A DNA stretch of 51,968 nucleotides, taken from positions 1 to 51,968 of the forward strand of contig JAUSEK010000007.1 of NCBI GenBank assembly GCA_030650275.1. Reading direction: 5' to 3'. This DNA comes from Candidatus Omnitrophota bacterium (GTDB lineage Bacteria > Omnitrophota > Gorgyraeia > Zapsychrales > Fredricksoniimonadaceae). Positions 44,068 through 51,968 of the stretch are shown here, piece after piece. A program made the position numbers and the translations under genes. The notes below the pieces were generated by a model, which was not told the origin of the DNA, did not search any database, and worked only from the letters and a program-made list of their open reading frames with translations. Each line of letters opens with the position of its first letter. Within the stretch, counting starts at the first letter, position 1.

Positions 44068-44823
44068 TCAATCTTGTCGGGTGGCCTGGCGATGGTATTT
44101 GTTGAGGCGGGCGATGTGTTCAACGCTGATCTCTTTGGGGCAGGCGGCTTCGCATTGATAGGCGTTGGAACAATTCCCGAAGCCCTCGGCATCCATCTGT
44201 TTGACCATGTTCAAGGCGCGTCGGTCTTTTTCCACTTCGCCCTGGGGCAAAATATTCAAATGCACAACCTTGGCAGCCACGAAGAGCATGGCCGAGGCAT
44301 TGGGACAAGCGGCAACGCAGGCCCCGCAACCGATGCACTCGGCGGTATCCATGGCCGTATCAGCTTTGTCCTTGGGCACAGCAACAGCGTTGGTATCGCA
44401 GGCCTGCCCGGTCTTGACGGAAATAAACCCGCCGGCCTGCATGACACGGTCAAACGCCGAACGGTCCACAGCCAGGTCTTTGAGAACGGGAAAGCCGCCG
44501 GCACGCCACGGCTCGATGACCAGGGTCTGCCCATCTTTAAAATGACGCATATGCAATTGGCATAAAGTCGTACCTTTTAACGGCCCATGAGGACGGCCGT
44601 TGATCACGGCCCCGCAAGCACCGCAGATACCCTCGCGGCAGTCATGGTCAAAGGCAATGGGTTCCCGGCCTTCCTTGGTCAAACGCTCATTGACCACGTC
44701 CAACATTTCCAAAAAAGACATGGCCGTGTCAATGCCCTCGGCCTTATAGGTCTCAAAACGGCCCTGGGACTGCGCGTTCTTCTGCCGCCAGACCTTTAAT
44801 GTGAGATTGATTATTTTATTCAT
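44068..44823 (-). CDS. sdhB: Succinate dehydrogenase/fumarate reductase iron-sulfur subunit
   Basis: 251 residues. Carries three Fe-S clusters. The [2Fe-2S] site is in [19 protein letters not shown], the [4Fe-4S] site in [12 protein letters not shown], and the third in [16 protein letters not shown]. Long form typical of type-B enzymes. It links the flavin subunit to the single membrane subunit SdhC. A repeat-filled gap of about 62 bases separates it from sdhA. Confidence 0.96.
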   Translation of the reverse strand: MNKIINLTLKVWRQKNAQSQGRFETYKAEGIDTAMSFLEMLDVVNERLTKEGREPIAFDHDCREGICGACGAVINGRPHGPLKGTTLCQLHMRHFKDGQTLVIEPWRAGGFPVLKDLAVDRSAFDRVMQAGGFISVKTGQACDTNAVAVPKDKADTAMDTAECIGCGACVAACPNASAMLFVAAKVVHLNILPQGEVEKDRRALNMVKQMDAEGFGNCSNAYQCEAACPKEISVEHIARLNKYHRQATRQD

Positions 44824-44837
44824 ATATTCCTAAATAA

Positions 44838-44896
44838 GGGCGATTCATGAATCGCCCCTACGTACAGGCGTATGGCCATACGCCCCTACTTGTACG
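44838..44896. repeat. Pair of perfect palindromes between sdhA and sdhB
   Basis: A 20-base perfect palindrome (GGGCGATTCA and its complement, 44838-44857) and an 18-base one (GGCGTATGG and its complement, 44867-44884), each followed by CCCTAC. Outer words CGTACA (44861-44866) and TGTACG (44891-44896) are also complementary. The sdhA TAG stop (44886-44888) lies within the outer arm region. Confidence 0.75.
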
Positions 44897-46799
44897 ATCT
44901 CTGCGCCAAATGCGCTTCCTCAAATTTCAATTCTTCCTTATGCAGGGTGGGGGTTTGGCCAACACCGTTGAACTGCCATGCCGCGACATAAGAAAATTGG
45001 TCATCCCGGCGCAGGGCCTCCCCTTCGGGGGTCTGGTATTCTTCACGGAAATGTCCGCCGCATGATTCTTCGCGCTGCAAAGCATCGGTGACCAAAAGTT
45101 CAGCGAATTCCAAAAAGTCCGCTACCCGCCCGGCGCGCTCCAGCGCCTGATTAAGGTCTTCGCCGGAACCAAGGACGTTCACATTTCTCCAAAACTCCTC
45201 ACGGATCTTTGGGATCTGCGTCAGGGCTTCTTTAAGCCCGGCCGCATTGCGGGCCATGCCGCATTTATTCCAGAGCAAATGGCCCAGCTGACGGTGAAAA
45301 TCATCCACCGTGCGCTTGCCTTTGATGGACAGTAATTTCTTAACACGTTCATGAATGTCCTGTTCGGCGTTCTTGAATTCAGGATGGTTAACGGTGTCTT
45401 TCACTCCGGGTTTGACGTGGGCCAGATAATCACTGACGGTATAGGGTGCTACAAAATATCCGTCCGCCAGACCCTGCATCAGGGCGCTCGCCCCCAGACG
45501 GTTGGCCCCGTGGTCGGAAAAGTTCGCTTCCCCCAGGACAAAAAGACCGGGCACATTGCTCATCAAATTATAATCCACCCATAACCCGCCCATGGCGTAA
45601 TGCATCGCCGGATAGATCATCATCGGAACCTTATAGGGGTCTTGGCCGGTGATCTTTTCATACATATCAAAAAGATTACTGTAACGTTCCTTGATCACAT
45701 CCTTGCCCAGACGGCCGATGGACTCGGCAAAATCCAGATACACAGCCATACCGGTGTCCCCCACCCCTCGGCCCGCGTCGCATTGTTCTTTGGCATTGCG
45801 CGAAGCGATGTCGCGCGGCACGAGATTGCCGAAATTTGGGTATTTCCGTTCCAAAAAATAATCGCGTTCGTTTTCAGGAATATCTTTCGGTTTGCGTTCA
45901 TCCTTAGGTGTCTTGGGTACCCACACCCGGCCGTCATTGCGCAAGCCCTCGCTCATGAGCGTTAATTTGGACTGGTAATCGCCATGCACGGGAATGCACG
46001 TCGGATGAATTTGCGTAAAACACGGATTGGCGAACAAGGCTCCTTTTTTATGCGCGCGCCAGGCGGCCGTGACATTGCAGCCCTTGGCATTGGTGGACAG
46101 ATAAAAAACATTGCCGTAACCGCCGGTGGCCAAAACAACGGCATCAGCGGCGTGGGATTCAATGGCTCCTGTGATCAAATGACGGGTAACAATACCGCGG
46201 GCAACGCCATCAATGATCACCAGATCCAGCATTTCCGTACGTGGATAAAGCGTGACGGTTTTCTTGCCCGCTTCTTTCATGAGCGCTTGATAAGCGCCTA
46301 ACAGCAATTGCTGGCCGGTTTGTCCCCGGGCATAAAAAGTACGGGACACCTGGGCCCCGCCGAAAGAACGGTTGTCCAGATACCCGCCGTATTCACGGGC
46401 AAAAGGAACGCCCTGGGCCACGCATTGGTCAATGATGTTATTGCTGACCTGCGCCAAACGGTAAACATTGGCTTCGCGGGAGCGGAAATCCCCGCCTTTG
46501 ATGGTATCGTAAAACAAACGGCGCACGCTGTCCCCGTCATTGGGATAATTTTTGGCCGCGTTGATGCCTCCCTGCGCCGCGATGCTGTGCGCCCGGCGGG
46601 GGCTGTCCTGAAAACAAAAGGCGTCCACCTGATAGCCCATCTCGCCCAGGGACGCGGCCGCGGAAGCGCCGGCCAAACCTGTGCCCACGACAATGACACG
46701 GTATTTGCGGCGATTGGACGGATTGACCAGTTTAAGGTTGAATTTGTGGTCATCCCATTTGTCCTTCAAAGGACCGGAGGGAACTTTAGGGTCTAACAT
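44886..46799 (-). CDS. sdhA: Succinate dehydrogenase/fumarate reductase flavoprotein subunit
   Basis: 637 residues. FAD-binding [20 protein letters not shown] at about 36-55, and the covalent-flavin histidine in [24 protein letters not shown]. Active-site segments include [28 protein letters not shown] and, near 400, [15 protein letters not shown] and [19 protein letters not shown] (in outline). Type-B SdhA of standard length. It oxidises succinate or reduces fumarate. Its start overlaps the end of sdhC by 14 bases. Direction cannot be told from sequence alone, but a bc complex in the same window favours succinate oxidation. Confidence 0.97.
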   Translation of the reverse strand: MLDPKVPSGPLKDKWDDHKFNLKLVNPSNRRKYRVIVVGTGLAGASAAASLGEMGYQVDAFCFQDSPRRAHSIAAQGGINAAKNYPNDGDSVRRLFYDTIKGGDFRSREANVYRLAQVSNNIIDQCVAQGVPFAREYGGYLDNRSFGGAQVSRTFYARGQTGQQLLLGAYQALMKEAGKKTVTLYPRTEMLDLVIIDGVARGIVTRHLITGAIESHAADAVVLATGGYGNVFYLSTNAKGCNVTAAWRAHKKGALFANPCFTQIHPTCIPVHGDYQSKLTLMSEGLRNDGRVWVPKTPKDERKPKDIPENERDYFLERKYPNFGNLVPRDIASRNAKEQCDAGRGVGDTGMAVYLDFAESIGRLGKDVIKERYSNLFDMYEKITGQDPYKVPMMIYPAMHYAMGGLWVDYNLMSNVPGLFVLGEANFSDHGANRLGASALMQGLADGYFVAPYTVSDYLAHVKPGVKDTVNHPEFKNAEQDIHERVKKLLSIKGKRTVDDFHRQLGHLLWNKCGMARNAAGLKEALTQIPKIREEFWRNVNVLGSGEDLNQALERAGRVADFLEFAELLVTDALQREESCGGHFREEYQTPEGEALRRDDQFSYVAAWQFNGVGQTPTLHKEELKFEEAHLAQRSYK

Positions 46800-47466
46800 A
46801 GGGTCCTGTCAAAATAAAATAAACATAAACCGGGATGGAACTGTAACCGGCGGCAACGGCCATAGCGAAATATCCGCTGAAACATTTGATCCCCCGGGCC
46901 CAGCGCGCGTGGTTGAACCCCAGCGTCTGGATAAAACTTTCAACGCCATGCGCCAGATGTAGCCCTAAGAAACACATGGCCATGATATACAAAAGCCCGT
47001 GCAAAGGATCGGCAAACGCATTGACCACTACCCCGTAAAGGCCGTAACTATGGCCATTAATGAAACTGAACGGACCCTGCTGGTCAATGAATGTAAAATC
47101 CAATAAATGCCAGATCACATAAAAAAAGAGATAGGCCCCGCTGTACGGCATGAGCCGCTGTGACCAGGACAATGGCGGGCTATCCACCTGATAACGCTTG
47201 GACCCGCGCGCTTTGATATTCTCAAGGACCAAAAAATATGTGACAAACACATGGATCAAAAACGCCGCCAATAAACCACCCCGCATTATCCAAAGTACAG
47301 GTCCGAGCCCTTTTAATTTTTTGGCATAGCCGTTGAACGCGTCCGGCCCGCCGTAAATGAACAAATTACCGACCAGATGCATGATGATAAAAATCACCAG
47401 CACCAAGCCGGTCACGGCCACGATCTGTTTTTTAGTAATGGATGAATTCCATTGAAAACACATCAT
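46786..47466 (-). CDS. sdhC: Succinate dehydrogenase cytochrome b subunit (type B)
   Basis: 226 residues, five membrane helices. Holds His residues at the expected places for two b hemes (for example [37 protein letters not shown]). This single-subunit diheme anchor defines type-B quinol:fumarate/succinate enzymes using menaquinone. It precedes sdhA with 14 bases of overlap and follows the PEBP gene by 5 bases. Confidence 0.95.
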   Translation of the reverse strand: MMCFQWNSSITKKQIVAVTGLVLVIFIIMHLVGNLFIYGGPDAFNGYAKKLKGLGPVLWIMRGGLLAAFLIHVFVTYFLVLENIKARGSKRYQVDSPPLSWSQRLMPYSGAYLFFYVIWHLLDFTFIDQQGPFSFINGHSYGLYGVVVNAFADPLHGLLYIMAMCFLGLHLAHGVESFIQTLGFNHARWARGIKCFSGYFAMAVAAGYSSIPVYVYFILTGPYVRP

Positions 47467-47471
47467 GAGTT

Positions 47472-48032
47472 TTACCAGACAGGTTTGCGGTAGACGCCCG
47501 TCAACTGGGCCTGGGCGAGGATGTGCCCGCGGATGGCTTTTTCCAGGTCTTTCATGGTGGCACCTTCATTGACATCCGTCATGATCTCATCCAGGGCGTA
47601 AACGCGGAAAATATAATGATGTTCTTTTTCATTGACCGGACATGGGCCGCGATAATTGTATTTACCAAAATCATTGAACAGTTCCCTGCCCGGCACTGTA
47701 TTCTCCGGGATGGATCTTGTGTCGGGTTTGATATTATAAACCACCCAATGCACCCATACCCCTTCCGGCGCGTCAGGGTCATGCAGGGTCAAGGCAATGC
47801 TTTTGGTCTTTAACGGAATATTCTTCAATTCCAAAGGCGGGTTGGTGTCCGAACCGTGGCAGGTGAATTTGACCGGAAATCCCCCGTTGTCCGTGAACGC
47901 GGGGCTGACAATCGCGAATTTCAACTTTTCATCCGCGTGGACAAACAACGGAAAAATAAGACAGATCGCAAACATCAACGCGCTGGACCCCCGACTAAAG
48001 CATTCGGGGGTGACAGTTCTAAGTTTCATCAT
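47472..48032 (-). CDS. Exported PEBP/YbhB-family protein with repeat-encoded N-terminus
   Basis: 186 residues. The PEBP (Raf-kinase-inhibitor-like) fold is evident: FTCHGSDTNPPLELKNIPLKTKSIALTLHDPDAP, WVHWVVYNI, NDFGKYNYRGPCPV and HHYIFRVYALDE (in outline) contain the ligand-pocket residues. The hydrophobic signal segment (about 18-32) ends at VHA-DE. Before it, residues 5-18 (RTVTPECFSRGSSA) are encoded by the palindromic element at 47983-48015, so the n-region of the signal peptide is unusual. Physiological role is unknown for most bacterial members. Confidence 0.88.
   Translation of the reverse strand: MMKLRTVTPECFSRGSSALMFAICLIFPLFVHADEKLKFAIVSPAFTDNGGFPVKFTCHGSDTNPPLELKNIPLKTKSIALTLHDPDAPEGVWVHWVVYNIKPDTRSIPENTVPGRELFNDFGKYNYRGPCPVNEKEHHYIFRVYALDEIMTDVNEGATMKDLEKAIRGHILAQAQLTGVYRKPVW
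47983..48015. repeat. Palindromic element in the signal-peptide region of the PEBP gene
   Basis: Eight-base arms ACCCCCGA (47987-47994) and TCGGGGGT (48004-48011) with a nine-base loop; outer ends CTGG and TGACAG match the two copies inside mobA (38609-38685). It lies in frame within codons 5-17 of the PEBP-family gene. Confidence 0.8.
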
Positions 48033-49965
48033 ATTTTTCTTTCAATGAAGCAATGACGCTGATGTCGGCGAGGGTGGTGATGTCGCCCATCACGCGGCCT
48101 TCGGCCACGTCCTTCAATAAGCGCCGCATGATCTTGCCGCTGCGGGTCTTGGGCACATCCGCCGTAAAAATGATCTGTTTGGGCCGCGCAATGCCCCCGA
48201 TCTTCTGCACGACATGGTTTTTTAAGACCTCCTGGGCCTCCACCGACGGTTGATGGACTTCCTTTAAGATGACAAACGCCACAATGGCCTGGCCTTTTAA
48301 GTCATCCTTGACCCCGACCACCGCGGCCTCGGCGACCATCGGGTGGTCCACCAGAGCACTCTCCACTTCCGCTGTCGCGATATTATGCCCGGCCACCAGC
48401 ATGATATCATCCACCCGTCCCAAAAACCAGAAATACCCGTCCTTGTCGCGCTTGGTCCCGTCACCGGCGAAATAGGACCTGCCCTGCCATTTGTCCCAAT
48501 AGGTCTGCTGATAACGCCCGGGGTCGCCCCAAATGCCGCGCAGCATGGACGGCCACGGGCTCGTAATGCTTAAGAATCCGCCGCCCTCGGGGATGATATC
48601 GCCGTCTTCATTCAGGATCTCGGCCTCAATGCCCGGCAAAGGCCTGCCCGCGCAACCGGGTTTCATGATGTTCAAGCCCGGCAGGGTCGTGATCATGATG
48701 CTTCCGGTCTCGGTCTGCCACCAGGTGTCCACGATGGGGCATTTGCCGCGGCCGATCTGTTCGTAATACCAGATCCAGGCCTCGGGGTTAATGGGCTCGC
48801 CGACACTTCCCAGCAAACGCAAAGACGACAGGTCACAGCCCCTGGGCCATTCAACGCCCCATTTCATAAAGGCGCGGATGGCGGTCGGCGCCGTATACAA
48901 GATCGTCACCTTATATTTTTCAATGATCTTCCAGAACCGGTCGCGTTTGGGAAAGTCCGGCGCGCCTTCGTAAATGATCTGGGTGGCGGCATTGGCCATG
49001 GGGCCGTACACAATATAACTATGCCCGGTCACCCACCCGACATCCGCGGTGCACCAGAAAACATCATTGGGCTTAAGGTCAAACACCCAGCGCGTCGTAT
49101 TGCATACGCCGGTCATGTATCCGCCGGTGGTGTGGATGATGCCTTTGGGCTTGCCCGTTGTCCCGGACGTATAAAGGATGAACAGGATGTCCTCGCTGTC
49201 CATGGGTTCCGGCGCGCAATACGCTGAAACATCGCGGACCACGTCATGATACCAATGGTCGCGTCCCTCTTTCATGGGAACGTCCTGCTTGGTACGGGCG
49301 ACCACGATCACATCCTGGATGCCGGGTGTTTGCGTCAAAGCCATGTCCGCGGTGGTTTTCAGATCAACCACGCTTCCCCGGCGATAACCGCCGTCGGCGG
49401 TGATCAATAATCTGGCCTGGGCATCATTGATGCGGTCACGCAAAGCATCCGCGCTGAAACCCCCAAAGACCACGGTATGCACGGCGCCGATGCGGCTGCA
49501 GGCCAGCATGGTAAAAACAACCTCGGGGACCATCGGCAAATAAACGGCCACGCGGTCACCCTTTTTGATCCCTAAGGCCTTCATCGCGTTGGCGAGTTTA
49601 TTGACCTCAAGATAAACATTCTCATAGGTCAGGACACGCTCATCGCCGTTTTCCCCTTCCCATAAGAACGCGGTCTTTTTGCCCAGATTGGCCTTGATGT
49701 GCCGGTCAAGACAGTTATAACTGGCGTTGAGTTTTCCGCCGACGAACCATTGCGCGAACGGTTTTTCCCAGATGAGCGGTTTGTCCCATTTTTTGAACCA
49801 CTCCAGGCGCAAAGCGCATTGTTCCCAAAAAGCGACGCGGTCGGCCGCGGCTTGCCGGTCGAGAGCGTCGGTTTTTACGTTGGCGTGGACCTTAAAGACC
49901 TGGGGAGATTCAAAAACGCGGGTTTCCTGCAAAAGGTCGTCAACTTCGGTCTTAAATTGCTCCAT
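48019..49965 (-). CDS. acsA: Acetyl-CoA synthetase (AMP-forming)
   Basis: 648 residues. Activates acetate to acetyl-CoA. The AMP-binding P-loop ILYTSGTTGKPKGI, DVGWVTGHSYIVYGP, VDTWWQTETGSIMI and the C-terminal hinge and lysine region PKTRSGKIMRRLLK (acetylation-sensitive Lys in SGKIMR) are intact. I start at ATG 49963-49965, opening with the family's N-terminal pattern; the upstream open frame to 50049 is only shadow of sodC. Normal length for Acs. It overlaps the PEBP gene by 14 bases. Confidence 0.97.
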   Translation of the reverse strand: MEQFKTEVDDLLQETRVFESPQVFKVHANVKTDALDRQAAADRVAFWEQCALRLEWFKKWDKPLIWEKPFAQWFVGGKLNASYNCLDRHIKANLGKKTAFLWEGENGDERVLTYENVYLEVNKLANAMKALGIKKGDRVAVYLPMVPEVVFTMLACSRIGAVHTVVFGGFSADALRDRINDAQARLLITADGGYRRGSVVDLKTTADMALTQTPGIQDVIVVARTKQDVPMKEGRDHWYHDVVRDVSAYCAPEPMDSEDILFILYTSGTTGKPKGIIHTTGGYMTGVCNTTRWVFDLKPNDVFWCTADVGWVTGHSYIVYGPMANAATQIIYEGAPDFPKRDRFWKIIEKYKVTILYTAPTAIRAFMKWGVEWPRGCDLSSLRLLGSVGEPINPEAWIWYYEQIGRGKCPIVDTWWQTETGSIMITTLPGLNIMKPGCAGRPLPGIEAEILNEDGDIIPEGGGFLSITSPWPSMLRGIWGDPGRYQQTYWDKWQGRSYFAGDGTKRDKDGYFWFLGRVDDIMLVAGHNIATAEVESALVDHPMVAEAAVVGVKDDLKGQAIVAFVILKEVHQPSVEAQEVLKNHVVQKIGGIARPKQIIFTADVPKTRSGKIMRRLLKDVAEGRVMGDITTLADISVIASLKEKYDET

Positions 49966-49969
49966 AGAA

Positions 49970-50476
49970 TTATTCTTTTTCTTCAACGGATGTGATAACG
50001 CCGCAGCCGATACGATCGCCGGCATTACCCGTGGGCTGGCTGAAATCATCTTCCTTGGCGTGCACGATCATGGATTTCCCGACAATGAGGTATTTGCCTT
50101 CCATCAAAGAAACACCGGGCAGGAATACCTTCAGGATCCCCTTGCCTTTGGCGTTGGCCTCGATATTGCCCATGTCCCCGGGATGGGCATGCTCGATCCC
50201 GTCCTTGGCCATGTCACCATGCACAACATGATCAGGATTAAAATGGCCGCCCGCGGCCTTGCCGGAATCCGCGCAGCTGCCTTTCTCATGGATATGAAAA
50301 CCATGCTTACCAGGCGGCAAATTGTTCACCACCGCTTCGATATTCACTCCGCCATTGCGTTCACTCAATAAAACCTCTCCAGAAACATTGGACCCTGACG
50401 TCGTGCCTGCGATAACGGCCGTGGCCGTGGCAGCCCAGGATGAAGATGCACAAAATAATATTACCGATAAAAACAA
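49970..50476 (-). CDS. sodC: Cu/Zn superoxide dismutase, exported
   Basis: 168 residues. Converts superoxide to oxygen and peroxide in the periplasm. Copper and zinc ligands: HGFHIHEKGSC, GGHFNPDHVVHG, HPGDMGN, and MIVHAKEDDF; the fold closes with GNAGDRIGCGVI (disulfide Cys pair present). The signal peptide ends SSWA-A. No ATG is available; TTG at 50474-50476 is my best start, and ATT codons just upstream are possible. No good ribosome site is seen. Such an enzyme implies at least occasional oxygen exposure. Confidence 0.92.
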   Translation of the reverse strand: MFLSVILFCASSSWAATATAVIAGTTSGSNVSGEVLLSERNGGVNIEAVVNNLPPGKHGFHIHEKGSCADSGKAAGGHFNPDHVVHGDMAKDGIEHAHPGDMGNIEANAKGKGILKVFLPGVSLMEGKYLIVGKSMIVHAKEDDFSQPTGNAGDRIGCGVITSVEEKE

Positions 50477-50503
50477 TAGAATTTTATGATTGATATAATC
50501 CCC

Positions 50504-51265
50504 CTACGCCAATTCGATACCCACCGGACAATGGTCGGACCCTAAAACATCCTTTAATATAAACGCCTTTTTTAAGGCGGGTAACACATTTTTGGTGACA
50601 AAAAAATAATCAATGCGCCAGCCGACGTCGCGGGCCCGGGCCCCGGTGTAATAATCCCACCACGTATAATGTCCCGGCTCCTTGTTAAAATGACGGAACG
50701 TATCCACATACCCGCAGGCAATGAACTTGCTGACCCATTCGCGCTCTTCGGGCAAGAACCCCGTATTTTTGGCGTTCTCCTTGGGCCGGGCCAGGTCGAT
50801 CGCGGTATGCGCGGTGTTGACATCCCCGGTGATGATGATCTTCCGGCCGCGCTTACGCAGGGCTTCGGCTTTCTTTAAGAACGCATCGTAGAAACGCATC
50901 TTAAAAGGCACGCGCTTATTGCCGGCCCCGCCGTTAGGATAATAAATATTAAAAAGAACAAAATCCCCGTAATCCGCGATCAGCGTGCGGCCTTCGCTGT
51001 CAAACTCTTTGACCCCAAACCCCTGCACAACACTTTGGGGCTGTTTCTTGCTGTAGATCGCGACACCGCTGTACCCTTTTTTTGCGGCAGACGACCAGAA
51101 AGAACAATATCCATCGGGCTTAATGAATTTTTCCGTCAATTGTTCAGGATGGGCCTTGGTTTCCTGCAAACACAAAATATCCGGCGACTCCCCGGCCATC
51201 CATTCAAAAAACCTTTTTTTTTCGATCGCGCGGATGCCGTTGACGTTCCAGGAGATCAGGCGCAT
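50504..51265 (-). CDS. xthA: Exodeoxyribonuclease III (ExoA/XthA family)
   Basis: 253 residues, AP endonuclease and 3'-exonuclease in base-excision repair. MRLISWNVNGIRAIEKK at the start, LQETKAH with the catalytic Glu, SGVAIYSKK, TGDVNTAH, WWDYYTGARARDVGWRIDYFFVT and the C-terminal SDHCPVGIEL with catalytic Asp/His are all present. ATG at 51263-51265 opens exactly at the fold, just past the stop of the DUF502 gene. Exonuclease proteins of this group also repair abasic sites. Confidence 0.96.
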   Translation of the reverse strand: MRLISWNVNGIRAIEKKRFFEWMAGESPDILCLQETKAHPEQLTEKFIKPDGYCSFWSSAAKKGYSGVAIYSKKQPQSVVQGFGVKEFDSEGRTLIADYGDFVLFNIYYPNGGAGNKRVPFKMRFYDAFLKKAEALRKRGRKIIITGDVNTAHTAIDLARPKENAKNTGFLPEEREWVSKFIACGYVDTFRHFNKEPGHYTWWDYYTGARARDVGWRIDYFFVTKNVLPALKKAFILKDVLGSDHCPVGIELA

Positions 51266-51266
51266 G

Positions 51267-51875
51267 TTACCCCTGCTTTTTGATCTGCGGCGGCGCGATG
51301 ATCCCTGCGGAAACAACCATCTTCAGTGATTCTTCCACACTCCAGCCCGGGTCCATGGTCTGCGACGGTTTAACGAAAAAAATAAAACCTGTGGTGGGAT
51401 TGGGAGCCGTGGGGACAAATATTTTTAAAAGGTCTTCCCCTGTGTTTTCATCTTTAACGCTCCCCGTCACGAACGCCGGCGTCCATACTCCGCCGGGCGT
51501 GCAGTTGACCAGAACGGCTTTTTTAAAGGCCTGTTTGTCCTCGGTTACCGACAAACTTTCGGACAATTGTTTGCCGACCTGATAGATCGCTTTGATGACA
51601 GGAATGCGTTCGCTAATGCTGCTGATCAAATGAAAAATCTGTTTGCCGACAACATTGCTGACAATGAGGCCGATCAAATACAGGCAGACCAAAACCAGCA
51701 GGATCCCGAGGCCGGGGATCTGGCGCACATGGATGAACTGCTCCAGAAAACCCATGACACGTTTGTCGATCAAGAAATATAAAAGCCGTATGGCAATGAT
51801 CGACAGGACTAACGGGATGATGGCCAGAAGGCCGCGGAAGATGTACGTGCGCACGTGGGAAAAAAAATGTTTCAT
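51267..51875 (-). CDS. DUF502 family membrane protein
   Basis: 202 residues. Two membrane helices (about 12-35 and 53-72), then the conserved signature IPVIKAIYQVGKQLSESL and a soluble C-terminal part with VFVPTAPNPTTGFIFFV (here IFVPTAPNPTTGFIFF). The family (DUF502) is widespread and of unknown function. A TATAAT -10-like element lies at 51884-51889 on the minus strand, only eight bases upstream of the ATG, with no ribosome site, so the transcript may be leaderless. Confidence 0.92.
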   Translation of the reverse strand: MKHFFSHVRTYIFRGLLAIIPLVLSIIAIRLLYFLIDKRVMGFLEQFIHVRQIPGLGILLVLVCLYLIGLIVSNVVGKQIFHLISSISERIPVIKAIYQVGKQLSESLSVTEDKQAFKKAVLVNCTPGGVWTPAFVTGSVKDENTGEDLLKIFVPTAPNPTTGFIFFVKPSQTMDPGWSVEESLKMVVSAGIIAPPQIKKQG

Positions 51876-51883
51876 ATAAGGAA

Positions 51884-51889
51884 ATTATA
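51884..51889 (-). promoter_or_regulatory. -10-like TATAAT element close to the DUF502 start
   Basis: Perfect TATAAT on the minus strand (plus-strand ATTATA) eight bases upstream of the ATG at 51873-51875, leaving room for little or no 5' leader. No convincing -35 hexamer. Confidence 0.4.
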
Positions 51890-51942
51890 TTAACATTAAA
51901 AGCAGTAGGAAAGTAAGAAATTTTTTGTATAATTATGGAGCC

Positions 51943-51968
51943 ATGGACCGTAAACCATTTGCTCCCAA
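51943..51968 (+). CDS. Start of a divergent plus-strand gene (cut by window edge)
   Basis: ATG at 51943-51945 opens a frame beginning MDRKPFAP that runs to the end of the window. A GGAG sequence lies two bases upstream of it, and a TATAAT word at 51928-51933 lies nine bases upstream. Only eight residues are visible, so no family can be assigned. An alternative ATG at 51935-51937 opens another frame (MEPWTVNHLL). Confidence 0.35.

Overview
This 52 kb window reads almost entirely on the minus strand (right to left) and comes from a Gram-negative, respiring, facultatively anaerobic bacterium. Outer-membrane beta-barrel and lipoprotein genes, many c-type cytochromes, System II cytochrome c maturation, a copper nitrite reductase, an oxygen-independent ribonucleotide reductase, a proton-type F1Fo ATP synthase and a type-B succinate dehydrogenase all point that way. 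Base composition is moderate (about half G+C by eye) and intergenic DNA is sparse. Many of the gaps hold small palindromic repeats. The mix of genes does not fit a well-known proteobacterium; a little-cultured phylum such as Omnitrophota is my low-confidence guess.

Region by region, in transcription order from the right. (1) 51.9-44.0 kb: DUF502 membrane protein, exonuclease III, Cu/Zn superoxide dismutase, acetyl-CoA synthetase, a PEBP-family exported protein and succinate dehydrogenase sdhCAB, closely packed. (2) 44.0-42.4 kb: a small accessory island with hicB-hicA, an AbrB-like protein overlapping a HEPN-like protein, and a small membrane protein. (3) 42.3-38.2 kb: hemN-hemE-moeA-mobA. 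(4) 38.2-29.5 kb: a promoter, then hemA (copy 2), hemH, a small AtpZ/AtpI-like protein and atpBEFHAGDC. (5) 29.5-28.3 kb: accessory genes, including a DUF433/DUF5615 pair. (6) 28.3-20.9 kb: a nitrite-respiration operon with a HEAT-repeat membrane protein, Rieske protein, split cytochrome b (b6 plus an enlarged subunit IV), a 975-residue octaheme cytochrome and nirK. (7) 20.7-16.9 kb: two putative NrdR boxes, then a radical SAM protein, nrdD, nrdG and a 53-residue protein. (8) 16.9-2.7 kb: a strong-looking promoter followed by a very long, tightly spaced gene run. It holds a PAS sensor kinase, a NarL-type regulator, a lone receiver domain, hemA copy 1 fused to a c-type cytochrome, an MtrA/DmsE-like periplasmic octaheme cytochrome, an MtrB/PioB-like outer-membrane barrel, a membrane nonaheme cytochrome, Rieske, a fused cytochrome b, hemY, a lipoprotein, resB and ccsA. 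(9) 2.7-0 kb: ACT-malic enzyme, an HTH-PTS IIA protein and the start of a hydrogenase-4-type antiporter subunit.

The genes fit one bioenergetic theme. Succinate dehydrogenase and probably a Hyf-type complex feed the quinone pool. Two different Rieske/cytochrome b complexes take electrons out of it. One most likely leads through an octaheme cytochrome to NirK (nitrite to nitric oxide). The other most likely leads through nonaheme and octaheme cytochromes and an outer-membrane porin to an extracellular partner. Heme synthesis and cytochrome c assembly genes are built into the same transcription units. The most unusual items are the glutamyl-tRNA reductase/cytochrome c fusion, the single regulated unit combining an outer-membrane electron conduit with a bc complex and heme supply, and palindromic repeats lying in frame inside protein genes or overlapping their stop codons.
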